DNA of 64,000 nucleotides, taken from Icerya purchasi. Taxonomy: Eukaryota > Arthropoda > Insecta > Hemiptera > Monophlebidae. The notes below the pieces were generated by a model, which was not told where the DNA came from, searched no databases, and saw only the letters and a list, made by a program, of their open reading frames with translations. Below are positions 47,509-58,597 of this stretch, one piece after another. Every line of letters starts with the position of its first letter. The first letter of the stretch is position 1. Where the stretch lies: positions 18,907,443 to 18,971,442 of the forward strand of contig CM077116.1 in assembly GCA_039619475.1 (NCBI GenBank), read 5' to 3'. A program made the position numbers and the translations under genes.

Positions 47509-47810
47509 GCAGTAAAACAGAATTTATTATAATGAAAACATTAATATATGCCGACTAGTTTTGTTTTTTAAAAAAGAAGCAGCAGCCATGACAGAGGAAA
47601 TATATTTTATAAAATTATAATATTGTAACGATTATGATTTTACAAAAACAAAGTTAGACTACTAACTTTGTTTTTGTAAAATCATAATCGTTACAATATT
47701 ATAATTTTATAAAATATATTTCCTCTGTCATGGCTGCTGCTTCTTTTTTAAAAAACAAAACTAGTCGGCATATATTAATGTTTTCATTATAATAAATTCT
47801 GTTTTACTGC
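47509..47810. mobile_element. 302-bp palindrome with identical 149-bp arms
   Basis: The left arm 47509-47657 and right arm 47662-47810 are exact reverse complements as far as I can read, with a 4-base loop acta. The arm starts gcagtaaaacag and ends aaacaaagttag. It includes ccgactagttttg near 47551 in the left arm and its complement in the right arm, resembling the hammerhead-like motifs at 22.69, 24.7 and 40.26 kb. A transcript would fold into a long hairpin. I see no terminal target duplication. Confidence 0.9.
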
Positions 47811-48622
47811 GTATATGTGGTATTTTATTGAATAATTAAACAACATAATGGAATATGTAACTAAGGATTTTGTTTTGTTCGATAACTGATATTATTAATC
47901 TTACTGCAGTTTAAGAAATTCGAAAACTACGAGTATTTGTCCGGGAAAATTAGTTTATATTAATAAAATTAAATAAAAATAAAAAAATCGAGTTTAAAAA
48001 ACCAGAATAACGTCTTTTTATTGCAATATGAACTAAAAAATGTAAAATAATTTCGAAATGTAAAAATTTTCTTCTTACAAACCAGTCTATAATTTAAGTC
48101 TGTAAATGAGCTTAAAAGAGCAATAAAGAGATTGACAATAAAATTAATTTTAATGTAAAAAAAAAAGAGTATTTGACATTTTTATTTTCCCAGTTCATGG
48201 AGAAGACTCTGAACAGTGTTACAGTTAGCGACGTTTACTTTTATGCTTGATAAAAGTTTTAAAGATGCTATTTCAGGTCGAACACGTAAAACACTCGGTG
48301 TATCTAAGACAAGTTGTCGTATAGATGTATTTACGAATAACGTGGTCGGAGTGTTCCGTTATTCCAGGTCTTGAACGAAAATAATTAGCACTACTGCTTC
48401 GTTAGTTTGTCCAAAATAGTAGCGACAGAGATGGAAACGATGAAGTTATACTATAAGTTGATTTTGCAAAATTTTGGAAGGACGTGCGATCTATAGGCAG
48501 TGAGAACATACGAATGATTGTGATAGAACTGAGGAGTAGGCTTGGCGTCTGTAATTTTTTTGCACAGGATTAATGGATTCATGAACACTGAGAGGAGAGA
48601 ATAGGATTTACATTTCGAATTA
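47811..48622. other. Intergenic stretch, no feature seen
   Basis: A/T-rich; nothing recognised. Confidence 0.5.
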
Positions 48623-48624
48623 AA

Positions 48625-48895
48625 AGAATAAAATAAAGTGGGTCCCATACCTTTAGCAGTGCGTCGGGGATCGTGTCACCGTGTACTAAGCCTAATGGCA
48701 CTAATGAGAGTAGGAGGGTCAGTTCCTTTCTCTTGGCCGTCTTTACTATCCCAGACTTTTCCGGTACCCAATTTAATTTCAGATTAGATATATACCTGGG
48801 AACGATTCAGTTCTGGAACGAAACAAGTTTCGAACCCGTAACCAAACGCCTTAAAATAACGTTTCAGAGCATTTAACCGCGAGATCAATAGTGTA
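48625..48895 (-). mobile_element. SINE-B copy 4
   Basis: Minus strand: a head with gatctcgcggttaaatgctct (box-A-like) and ggttacgggttcgaaact (good box B, GGGTTCGAAAC), then ctaatctgaaattaaattg, a gagaaaggaactg block, gccattaggcttagtacacgg and gtatgggacccactttat at the end. It gives the clearest evidence that the family has a tRNA-derived head. A 67-codon open frame on the other strand is incidental. Confidence 0.85.
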
Positions 48896-50730
48896 CAGCG
48901 ATAACTTTGGAACAAAACGAAAACTTAGAAATTCATCGGATGATTAGAAGGAATTATTTATACTTAAAAAGTACGTAAGAGATAGTACGAAAGTTTCCGC
49001 AGAAATCAACGCAGGTAGTTTCGGAAATGAAAAAAACACGATTGCTATTTTTCGGGAGTCATTATAATTTATTAATATCCTGTGGTAGGAGTCTTTGTGT
49101 ATCCGAACGAACACTGAAAGATAGAGTGTAATTGTCGATGAAATATCGGCTGGTGATTAGCAGCGGTTCTATACAGTCGACTACACCAATGATAGAAAAT
49201 TTAAACAATCAGAACGGAGCCTTCTTTGCGTTCAAATGGGTTGTAACATGACCGATCCAATCGTAATATGAATCAGATAGTTATTTTCAAAAGCTTTTCA
49301 AGAATTTAGTTATTCAGTTGTTTGTTCTTTTGTGGACAATCGGGTTTCTTAGCAAAGCACGCCATCAAATGTGATCGCATGTTGGTTCCACATTGAAAAA
49401 TTCAGCGTAAGTGTCCTGTGGGCGGTGGTAAATACTTTTCCGGTTATGGCTTAATCGTTGAAAATCACGTTCGACTTCCTAACTTGAACTGAGGAAAGTA
49501 GGTGATTTTGTTCAAGAAAAAATCGGAAGAGACTGATCACCATCTTTTCCGGGGGTTTTGCCGGGACACTTCCTAACGATATTGTTTTATAATGAGAAGA
49601 TTTGAGTATACGAAATCCGGACATCCAAATTTGTATATGTGTAAATAGTAGAAACGATTATAAAGGCAACTGTTTCAACTGGGATGGTTTAGGTTACACG
49701 CAGACAATAAAATCACACAATTCATAAAATAACCAAAAAAAAAAAAAAAAAAGAATTGTACATTTCATGAATTACATGTACGATTCATGCAAACGTAATG
49801 GTTTTTGGCCATTTCGTGAATTGTGTAGCATTCTATCCGTATTTGCTACGTACAGAATTTTATCTGAAATTCAGAAAACGTTTTTATTGTAACATAAAAA
49901 TATTTCCCCGAACAGTTCATGAAATGCGCATAATGGTTTTAGTTTGTTACATGTGTTGTAATGTTCGCGTAACTTATAATACGGTCTACTAATTCTTAAT
50001 TATATTATATTATTCGTCATTGTTATCTGCCACTAATGCTATGTAGAGCGTTGTGATTTATGTTTTAAGACATATAAATATAAAAAGAATTTTACGTTTG
50101 CATCCTTTTATTCATACACATGAAATGATCCACAGCTCTCGAACTGTTTGAAGTTCTACATATTTCGCTAACTTTATAGTAGTGTGTAATATGTCCATTA
50201 CATGGAATAAATAAAATTTGAAGAAAAATAAAATAAAAAACAATATAATATGAAAATAAAATAACATAAACATAATTTAGAATAATTAGTGCGAGTGCGA
50301 ATGCGCGCGTGCCTGGAACTGATGTCGGTTGGTAGCCACATCAAGGAAAAAAGGATCTACCTAATTCGGTCGGCTCCAGCGGTCAAAAGCCGAAAGGCGG
50401 GAGAAATTTAGAAAGGACAGGGAAAGATTTTTAGAAAAAAGTCAGTTGCGTTCTACTTTTGGTCAAGAAAGGAGTCGTTCTCTACCTTCGCTAAGGAGTT
50501 GCCCGTTTTCGCTCAAATTAGCGACACGTTCCATCGGCTTCATTAAAAAACAGTTGTGATTTTTTTTGTTCAGAAAAGTCGAAATTTGATTTCGCGATCT
50601 ATCGTCGTCGAAAATATTCGATATTCGCCACAGTAATAAAGCAAATTCGAAAACTATCGAACATTCAGAAATATAAATAACATCGAGTCTGATTTATCCG
50701 TACCGACCGACCGCTAACCTACGGATTCCG
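48896..50730. other. Intergenic stretch, no gene recognised
   Basis: There is an A run at about 49734-49752. The part 50280-50520 is less AT-rich with no familiar signal. Confidence 0.45.
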
Positions 50731-50734
50731 GATC

Positions 50735-51008
50735 ACCACTGACACGTAGCGTTTTGTTTTATATTTTTATATATTGATTTGTATAATTTTTAACCGTTTT
50801 TTTTTTTTTCGGAAATAATTATTGTTTTTTTCAGCGGTCGACCAGTACCGAAAAATAAGTGTACAGAGTTCTAAAATATATTAGTTAAATTTCCAAACAG
50901 ATAAATTATTATAATCATCATCATTATCTTAAATGATAAAAATAAAATCTAATTAAATAAAATCCACGAAAATAAAACCTCGTGGTTGGCATCCCTGTGG
51001 GCATAAGC
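50735..51008 (+). repeat. Repeat E, copy 2
   Basis: It matches 20.16-20.455 kb, including tttttttcagcggtcg at about 50827 and aacctcgtggttggcatccct at about 50977. Near the end CCACGA and TCGTGG can pair (about 50962-50986), keeping the hairpin of copy 1 at the same place with one changed pair. No coding signal seen. Confidence 0.6.
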
Positions 51009-51119
51009 AAACAGTATACCACTTCAAGTGTTAAATAATTCATGAAATGGAACACAGATTACAAATTACATGAAGACTATTTCGTTACTTACGTGTAAAG
51101 TTTTATACGTGTATTTGTT

Positions 51120-51120
<1 letters not shown>

Positions 51121-51165
<45 letters not shown>
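51121..51165. repeat. (TA)n microsatellite
   Basis: A pure alternating TA tract of about 45 bp. Confidence 0.95.
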
Positions 51166-51167
<2 letters not shown>

Positions 51168-51597
51168 TACAAGATTTGTAGGCCTTCGGTAATGAGGGAA
51201 TCCTTCCTACCATTTTAAAGGTCCACAATACAAGTTCCATCGGAATTTTTATTTTTTTTTTTTAATATTGCTTTAAATTTCAAAATTTCCAGCCTTTTTT
51301 TTTTTTTGTAATATGTTAGAAAAATGTTTTTTATTTAAAAACAGCTCAGCGGTTATGGTTACCCTTATCTCGACCAATTTCAAACCGGAAACAATATAAA
51401 TTGTAACAGATAATACGATTATTATTGTTAAAATGAATAATAAAAATTCGATCTTTTGGGTGCCTCGAGGATCTAATTGTAATGCTGGAAGCCCGAATGT
51501 TCCAAACTAGAGAAATATACGTGGAATCGCATATTTTTAGCCGTGTTCCAAAGTTTTTGATATAATATTCGCGGCGCTAAGTAATTTTTTTGATTTC
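51166..51597. other. AT-rich stretch, no feature seen
   Basis: It has poly-T near 51250-51262 and 51296-51307. Nothing recognised. Confidence 0.45.
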
Positions 51598-51920
51598 ATG
51601 AAAGAACTCCTGCATTTTATTTTATATTTTGAATTTCACCTTTAAAAAGGTTTGCCTGATGATGAGTTGTAATTTTTTTGAGTGATTTTCGAGGTTGTTT
51701 TAAAGACCATATTATATATTCTTGACGGTTATTTTTTTGGTAATCGGTCACCATCTTGAAGTTGTAGACATGGTTTTAAAGAGAATTTTAATTGTTATTT
51801 ATGTTCCAAATTTGAAGTTTATAAGTCAAACCGTTCGTGGGGTGTTATTGATTTTTATTTGATATTTTTGTCGTTTCTGAACTATCTTATTAGGATTCAG
51901 TACATTATATATTATTATAC
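51598..51920 (-). repeat. Repeat F, copy 3 (uninterrupted site)
   Basis: It is the reverse complement of 11138-11221 joined to 11508-11770, and carries gaacggtttgact where the 11-kb copy has the LINE insertion. It ends at an aatgtactgaatcc block near 51893. It thus shows the empty target site of that insertion. Confidence 0.75.
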
Positions 51921-52482
51921 GTTGTACGGAATCTTAAAAAAAGTTAATTTTTATAGAAATTTTAAATAAAACATTACCATGGTAAATAAAAATTAAACGT
52001 AAAAATTTAAATAAAATGATTACTATGGTAAATAATGAACTCTAGATAACATTTTATTAACTTCTGGCGTGAGTAAATACACCGCGTTCTGTTACTTCAC
52101 TTTTTGCGAATCGTCAAACCTCCATGATATGATTGCGCTGCTAGTTTAGCTGCCGTCCTCATTACAGAAAGTAAAAGAAAAAAGTATTGTTCTCTATTAT
52201 CTTTTTACAGAGAATGCAACGGAATTTTTAATATCTGCTACCGGGAATGTTGTTTATACTCATTCTGATATTAGCATTTCTGTTTCCGTATCGGTTAACT
52301 TGTTTTTATCATAATTATGTTATTATAATGCAAACTGAATTTAATAATTCTATACGAAACAATTGACGCTTGAGGGCAGTAAAAATATGTAAAAATATGC
52401 ATGTCTGGATTCTGCGGTGGGAAAAGTCATAGCCATTTAATTTCGTGTAAATATATAAATTACTGTCACTGTTTTAACGCGC
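51921..52482. other. AT-rich stretch, no feature seen
   Basis: No recognisable element. Confidence 0.5.
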
Positions 52483-52597
52483 ACCGCTTACCGCTTACCG
52501 CTTACTGCTTACTGTTTACTGCTTACCGATTACTGCTTACTGCTTACCGCTTACCGCTTACCGCTTACTGTTTACCGCTTACTGCTCGCCGCTTGTA
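52483..52597. repeat. 7-bp minisatellite, CTTACYG
   Basis: About 16 tandem units of CTTACCG or CTTACTG with variants. The two bases alternate in an irregular pattern. The LTAYRLP-type peptide it encodes is a by-product. Confidence 0.95.
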
Positions 52598-53526
52598 TCG
52601 TAGCCGTAGCCTAAGATTGTCTTTAGACATCAAGCCTGTTGCACCGAGATATCATCTTTATCTCTCCATGTTCGGCTTATCTGTTCTACTTCGATCCGTC
52701 AACTTACACGTCATTTACACATTCTCGCCTATTCGAATATTACATTAGAGTCCGTGAGGTCTGTTTTCCATTTGGTTTTCTTTTTTATCTCTCTCTTGCT
52801 CGGTGGCTCTGTGTGTGTCTTAATAAATCTTGTATTCAGCTACCTCTAAAGATTCTAACAAACCTGAGAAAAATTCCGATTTGCTCTGATACCGTTTTTT
52901 GCCACTTTTAAACGACGATAACGTTTTTCTAAATGTTACTAAATTAATTATGTCTTTCTAAATGTATTTTTTCAGTAAGCGGCCGTAATCCTGCATAAAC
53001 CTCATTTCGGATGCTCGACAACTATTTCAGTTTTACAATAGTTTGTCACTGTAAGAATTTCTGTTATTTCATATTTTTTCAGCAAGTTCCGTAAGTAATT
53101 CATTGCGCCTGCTTCCTTCTTAAATTATCTTTCAAAAAGTTGTTCTCGCAGTATTTATTCCTTTTTCTTCGTTCATTTAAGTCTTTTTACTTTTACGATT
53201 TTTTTTTTTTTTTTCATGTTTAACGTTTATATTTTATCGTATTTAATCAAAGATAATTTCCAAACTACGTTGGAATTCCATGAGCAGGCGCTAGCTGTAA
53301 AAGCAAAAAACTAGAGCGTGATCTTAAAAAATTACGTGGTCCATTTCATCCATTTAAATTTTGCAACTAGTATCGGCCTAATTAAAAAAAGTAAATAAAA
53401 TAACGGCGTAGCGCCCCGATTTTCATGTCTTCTTTAATGAACCGGAAAAATTTGCAACCGTCTTTTCCCAGATATAAAAATCAGTAACATTTCCTCGTAC
53501 ATAATATTTCGGTATAAAAGTAATAC
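52598..53526. other. Intergenic stretch, no gene seen
   Basis: Nothing recognised apart from a T run at 53201-53214. Confidence 0.45.
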
Positions 53527-53834
53527 GAGGGGATCAAGGGCGTCGCGAGCCGATGAGCCAGGGAGGGGCAAGATTGGTTTCTAACCACCAGATGGGGGGG
53601 GGCAAGATGATAAAAAGAGGATATGAGTTATAGGAAAAATAATAAAATGTTAAGTTGTAAAGTCTTAATATTTTATTAAACAAGAATAAAATCTTAATTA
53701 AAACATAAGTTTTCCAAATTGTCCATGATTACGCGCCAATGAATGCTCATCATGGCCAGTTGATTAAAAAGTTTAAAGGCTCCAGGGAGAGCAGCTGCCC
53801 CCTGCCCCCTGCTGGCGACGCCCATGGAGGGGAT
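53527..53834. mobile_element. hAT-type MITE with 8-bp target duplication
   Basis: GAGGGGAT at 53527-53534 and 53827-53834 flank a 292-bp element (53535-53826). Its ends are CAAGGGCGTCGCGAGC on the left and, read inward from the right, CATGGGCGTCGCCAGC, matching at 14 of 16 positions. An 8-bp duplication with CA-GG-type inverted ends is characteristic of the hAT superfamily. There is no transposase. G-rich subterminal blocks (ggaggggcaag, ggggggggcaag) occur inside. Confidence 0.8.
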
Positions 53835-53943
53835 GTATCCTCGCTTAATCAATTCTTCGACATCAAAGTGTATATATATATGTTAGCAGAAATAGAAGTA
53901 TTTATATACAATGTCTAGGAATTTTATCTAGTTTTAAATAATA

Positions 53944-53973
53944 TATAAAAAAAAAAAAAAAAAAAAAAAAAAA
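53944..53973. repeat. Poly-A run
   Basis: About 30 consecutive A, possibly the tail of an old retrotransposon insert that I cannot otherwise identify. Confidence 0.9.
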
Positions 53974-54129
53974 GTATCAATCCTTGGTCGCATGTTAAAT
54001 TTGCGAAATGCACACGAGATCCTTTATGCAACTATAAGGAAATAATACGGCGATGTGTGTAAAAAGAAATAACTTTCTTGTATACATGTTGTGTGCTCAA
54101 CAATATATAATATAATATAATATATTAAA

Positions 54130-54300
54130 GGAGATGCTCTATTCGAGTTGGTAAAAAGATTAGCTATTAGGATTGTGTTCGAGTTGTTATTTATAAATGC
54201 GGTGCTGGAGACAGTAAAATACCGGGCTCCTAGGTCAGATGATGTAAAAAATCTGCCCCAGGAATTCCTGAAAAAATAAAAACAAAAAAATTCCCCGGAG
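54130..54300 (+). pseudogene. Possible LINE RT fragment
   Basis: The translation reads VLETVKYRAPRSDDVKNLPQ followed by EFLKK and a stop. This resembles the L-K-x-x-KAPG-D-I-P-E-LK motif before the catalytic palm of LINE reverse transcriptases. It is short and no other motif is readable, so I am only moderately confident. Confidence 0.4.
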
Positions 54301-55545
54301 CCTTTCAGTTATGCCGTCTATTCGTTCTAAACGTATTATATCGGAACGCGAGAAAAGAGAGAAGGAAAGAAAAAAGCGTAAGAGACAAACCGGCCGACAG
54401 AAGAATCACAATAATAAAACGGGAGCGTAAGAAATGGAGTAAATAACAGGTTTTTTGCAGAACAAGTGAAACAAATTAATTTCACCGGCTCTTATTCGAA
54501 ACCAGTTCTTTTTAGGGAACAACGAAAGGTTACCGAGAATAATAGTCGGTGGCAGTCAGCAGGCTCCCATTCATCAGCGACAGGCAAGGTAATCCCGAAC
54601 TGATTAAGGAAAAAAGAAAAAAAAAAAGATTAATAAATAATAGCAACAATAACGACTGTACGTTAAATACTGTGTCAACCCCGTCTCACTCTGTCAGTTG
54701 AAAGGAAGGCGTGCGCGAAATTGAACTGATAACACATTTAGATACGCTGATGGTATTGGCTATCTCTCTACATGCAGAACAGTATGCGTTAATAACAACG
54801 ATCGCTTGAAGGACTGCGAATGCCTCGACAGATGCGTGTAATGTTAATAACCCGCGCGCTCGATACCGCTGACGTCAATAAAACGCGAATATCTCGATGT
54901 GGGTTTGAGGTGCGGTCACGCCTGCAGAGACCGCTGTCATCGTACGCGTCTTCCAGTGAAATATCGAATGCTATTACCGATAAAATATGAGACAGTTTTC
55001 GAATTATCCGTCAAACATCGATGTTCATTTCCGAGATCATCACACATCTTCCTGCCTCGTTGTCGGACTTTTCGCGAAAATTTTCGTCATAATTATCTTT
55101 CTCGATTTACTGCAAAAAAATAAACCGGTTCGGTCACTTAACATCTCGCAATGGAATTACTACTGCCGGCCGACCGTATAAAGATTATCCGCTAGAATCG
55201 TGCCGAATTTAAATATAAACTCGTAGCATCCTATAATTACCCCTGTACGGCACCGTGTTGTTATTATCGTCATCAGGTATAAATTATAGTTTGAAAAATT
55301 ATTAATTAATTCAATAAAGATAATGAAAAAGAGACGTGACGGAACGCGTCCTATAATTACGGGGTCAAAATGAGCGAATGTATTAATGAAAGTCAATTAA
55401 AATAATCCGCAATTAAAAGGAACGCCTGAAACGAAATTACAACCGTAAAATATCGATTTGCTCATCATACAACGGAAGCCGGGAATTTCATGTAATTACA
55501 AAAAAAGGATGGCGCTCATCAGTTCCAAGAGTAAATTGAAAATAG
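54301..55545. other. Intergenic stretch, no gene recognised
   Basis: Unique-looking, less AT-rich sequence with repeated TAATTAC words near 55235 and 55355. A regulatory role is possible; no evidence beyond composition. Confidence 0.4.
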
Positions 55546-55732
55546 GAGTCAATGGAAAATATACACTTTTTTATGAAATAATAATCATATATATTTGTAT
55601 GTATATATAGTTAGTTAATTTTTAAACACTGACGCTAATATTTCAAAGATCATGATCACGAAGCGTTATCGTTTAAAAATTAAATATATACGATTATTGT
55701 TTCATAAAAAAGTGTATATTTTCCGTTGATTC
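55546..55732. repeat. Small inverted-repeat element (MITE-like)
   Basis: The left side from agtcaatggaaaatatacac and right side ending in gtgtatattttccgttgatt are reverse complements over at least 45 bp with few mismatches, continuing into ataataatc-tatatatt and tttttaaac further in. Total about 187 bp, no coding. I did not find a convincing target duplication. Confidence 0.65.
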
Positions 55733-57354
55733 ATTTGAAATGGGGAAAATTATTTTATTGTAATCGTATATAGCGAAATAATAAAATATTACGGTTTATT
55801 TCGCGGGGTCGGATATTTCATTCAGTTCCTGAATTTGTAAAGCTTGAAGTGGCGAATTAAATTTCTACTTGCGAATAGTAAGCCGAAAAATTTAAGATTT
55901 ATTTTTTGCGCGAAGTCCGTTTTCGGATGTGCATCCGGTAAAATTTTACTCACCGGAAACATAGAGCCGACAAGTTTTTTTCCAAAATTTAGAACAATAG
56001 TTTCACCCTCCACCTCGATTAATTAGTCGTCGTTTAAGCTCCGACTAATGAATGAAATAAATTTCAATTAAGCGCAGCTTCCGCGTAAAACTATTCAAAA
56101 CCGTAGGTAAGAAGTTTTTTTTTTTTTTTTTTTTTGCGGATTTATAAGATATCATGATATAATTACTCGGGGTCGTCTTCGGTATCGCGAAAAAATTTAA
56201 ATATGTCCTCGCGAGCTGCTATCGATCGCATTAAGTTTCTGGAATCGCATACAACTGTGTGCGATATATGCGCGCTATTCGTTTAAAAATAATTTATCAT
56301 TTTTCTGCCGATTTAGGAATTATACATCAACGGCGTTCACGAAGCATTTTTAAAAACATCTTTTTCAACACTGATAATAATAGAAAACCAATCTAGGTTC
56401 GGAACCATTTTAATTCTCATCGAATCGAAATTGACTAGCAAACACAAATATTATATGTATCTCTGTTAAAGCGTAATAAATTACCATGTCGTCTGCAACT
56501 ATACGGTGGTGCAATAAATCGGCTGCAGCCACTAAAATTAGGCGATGCTTGTTCCGATGAAGACGGTACGGTAAAAAGTTAGCTGCACCAGAACTACTAC
56601 ACCATATTACGTTCTGTATTAAACGTATCGGCACTTCCGGGCTATCAGCGAGTGTTCCTTATCACGGACTTCCCAACATTTTGTGGTGCTCTGATAGCGA
56701 AAAACATGATAACATGTCAAATTCAACACTGTATACAGAGACACTGGATAGAGTCAGATATAAAGTGTGTCAGATCCCCCCCCCAACGGTTAAATTTGAA
56801 AACAACAGAGCTGTACGCTCAGCCCGCTATATCCTAGACTGATACGAGTGTTATCGTGCAGATTAGTCAGTACCGAATTATTAAGACGTGTACATTCTAT
56901 AAAATTATACGTAAACGCTCTTCTTTCAGCAAACGGTTCCATTATGAGGAATGTAGTAGACCGTCGAATGTTTTCATCGCGCAGGCTACTGCACGCAAGG
57001 CGTTTCACGTGAGATTCTATGTAACACACATGATGTCTTAGCTCTGGCTAAGGAAAGACAACTTTGCCAACGCATATAGACGGGGCAGTCTGTCTTACAC
57101 GTTGCGATCATTATTTTAGCAAACTCAGTCTACGGAACTTTAAATAATTAAAAAAAAAAAAAAAAAATCTATTGCAATTTTTTTTTTTTTTGATAACTAT
57201 AACTGCGCGATATGCATTTTACTACGAGCCGGTAGCATTATAACTAAACAGCAGAATACTATCATCACGTTTTCTTTTCCTAACACTACAGCCTTCGATA
57301 ATACCTAAAATAACCATAATTAATATATATATGATATATATATATAATATTAAT
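55733..57354. other. Intergenic stretch, no gene recognised
   Basis: A T run at about 56116-56135 and A/T runs near 57150-57192. The part 56.45-57.07 kb is less AT-rich, and I recognise nothing in it. Confidence 0.45.
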
Positions 57355-57356
57355 TT

Positions 57357-57550
57357 TAGTTTCTAATTCAAACGGCCTGAAATTGAATATTGGTTATACC
57401 GGAGAATTAGTAAAGGCGGATAATGCAAAAGTAGAATGAAACTGGCCCCTCAGTATTCTTATCAGATTCCCATTCATTCCTTAAGTACATTATGAAAAGC
57501 TTAATTCCACGATACCTTATCAAGTGTATGGGACTTACTTTACTCGCTTT
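57357..57550 (+). mobile_element. SINE-B copy 5, head truncated
   Basis: It begins at cctgaaattgaatattggtta, continues through aactggcccct, a cagattcccatt block, acattatgaaaagcttaatt and ends at gtatgggacttact. The tRNA-like head is lost. It provides an uninterrupted version of the site where the mariner sits at 29.3 kb. Confidence 0.8.
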
Positions 57551-57679
57551 ATGTTCTGGCTAGGTTGTGTATTATTGTTGAATTTTGTTTTTTTGTTTTA
57601 TTCGAATTTTAAAAAAAGTTTGCGTGGGAAAGTGTTAGTTCGATATAAATAACTACCGAAAGGGTAAAAGCATATGTCG

Positions 57680-57846
57680 ATAAACCAAGGGGTAAACCGT
57701 CGATGTAAATATTGTACACTACTTCCTGGAATTCTAATGAACTTGCTGCGAAATTGCTGCTGAATTGCTCTGGAACTGCTATGGAATTGCTGGTAATTGC
57801 TGCATGTTGCACATGGTACTTCTTCAGCGGTTTACCCCTTGATATA
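57680..57846. repeat. Short inverted repeat enclosing an imperfect tandem repeat
   Basis: CAAGGGGTAAACCG at about 57685-57698 pairs with its complement at about 57827-57841. Inside, from about 57740 to 57805, a degenerate unit of the type GGAATTGCTG repeats. About 165 bp, no coding signal, MITE-like. Confidence 0.55.
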
Positions 57847-58227
57847 AACTCGTCTCACAGACTTCGCGTCACAAGTAGACCCGCTGAATCCGCAGTTCTA
57901 TAATTTTCATAAAAGAATCAATTTCAATCGATGTTTTTTGTAAAATGAAATTTTGTAAGCGCGACACAAAAAAAAAAAAAAAGCATGTAACACTTGTACG
58001 AATGGCGCAGTCATTAACGACAAGTCGTCGATAGATCTCGTACAAATATTTACCGCCTAGATCGGGTGGAACGCGCGAGGTCGTTCGTGAAATTATTTCG
58101 ATATTTTGCAAGTACTTTTTTAACGTGGAAAAAATTATTATCGGCCACTTCTCGGCGGTTCACTGTAAAAATAATTTTTAATATGCAAACTTAATGGCAG
58201 TAAAATAAAAAATACGCAAATATATAT

Positions 58228-58290
58228 ATATAAACTCGGCCATTTTGGCCTCGCAAGGGGCTGCGCCCCTTGACCCCTCTTGCATTCATT
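58228..58290. repeat. GC-rich hairpin in AT-rich surroundings
   Basis: CAAGGGG-CTGC-CCCCTTG at about 58252-58270 is a strong hairpin, next to ggccattttggcc. Such an island stands out from the flanking AT-rich sequence. It may be the terminus of an unidentified element. Confidence 0.55.
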
Positions 58291-58597
58291 TCTGTCTCTT
58301 TCTCTTCTATACTTTGTATAAAATGATCAAAATTTACAACGCAATTCTTACTGGCATCAATTCAAAAAAAAAACAACATAATCACAAAAGTTCTATCTTA
58401 ATATTTAACTTTCATTATATAAAATTAAAACATTTTTTCGTTGCATTTTTCGTTTCATATTTCGTTGCATAAAACTGTGACATTTTTTAAATAACAATAA
58501 CAAAAATCCTATAAAATATTACAAACGTTACACAACATTGGGACATTTTTTCTAATGGGGGTTAGCCTAAGAATTACGTTCTAATTAATATATACAT

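Noticed and set aside
52483..52597. CRISPR-like array
   Set aside because: Seven-base units without spacers, in a eukaryotic context; a plain minisatellite.
58228..58290. Helitron 3' end
   Set aside because: A hairpin is present, but the sequence after it is CTTG, not CTRR, and no partner 5' end was seen.
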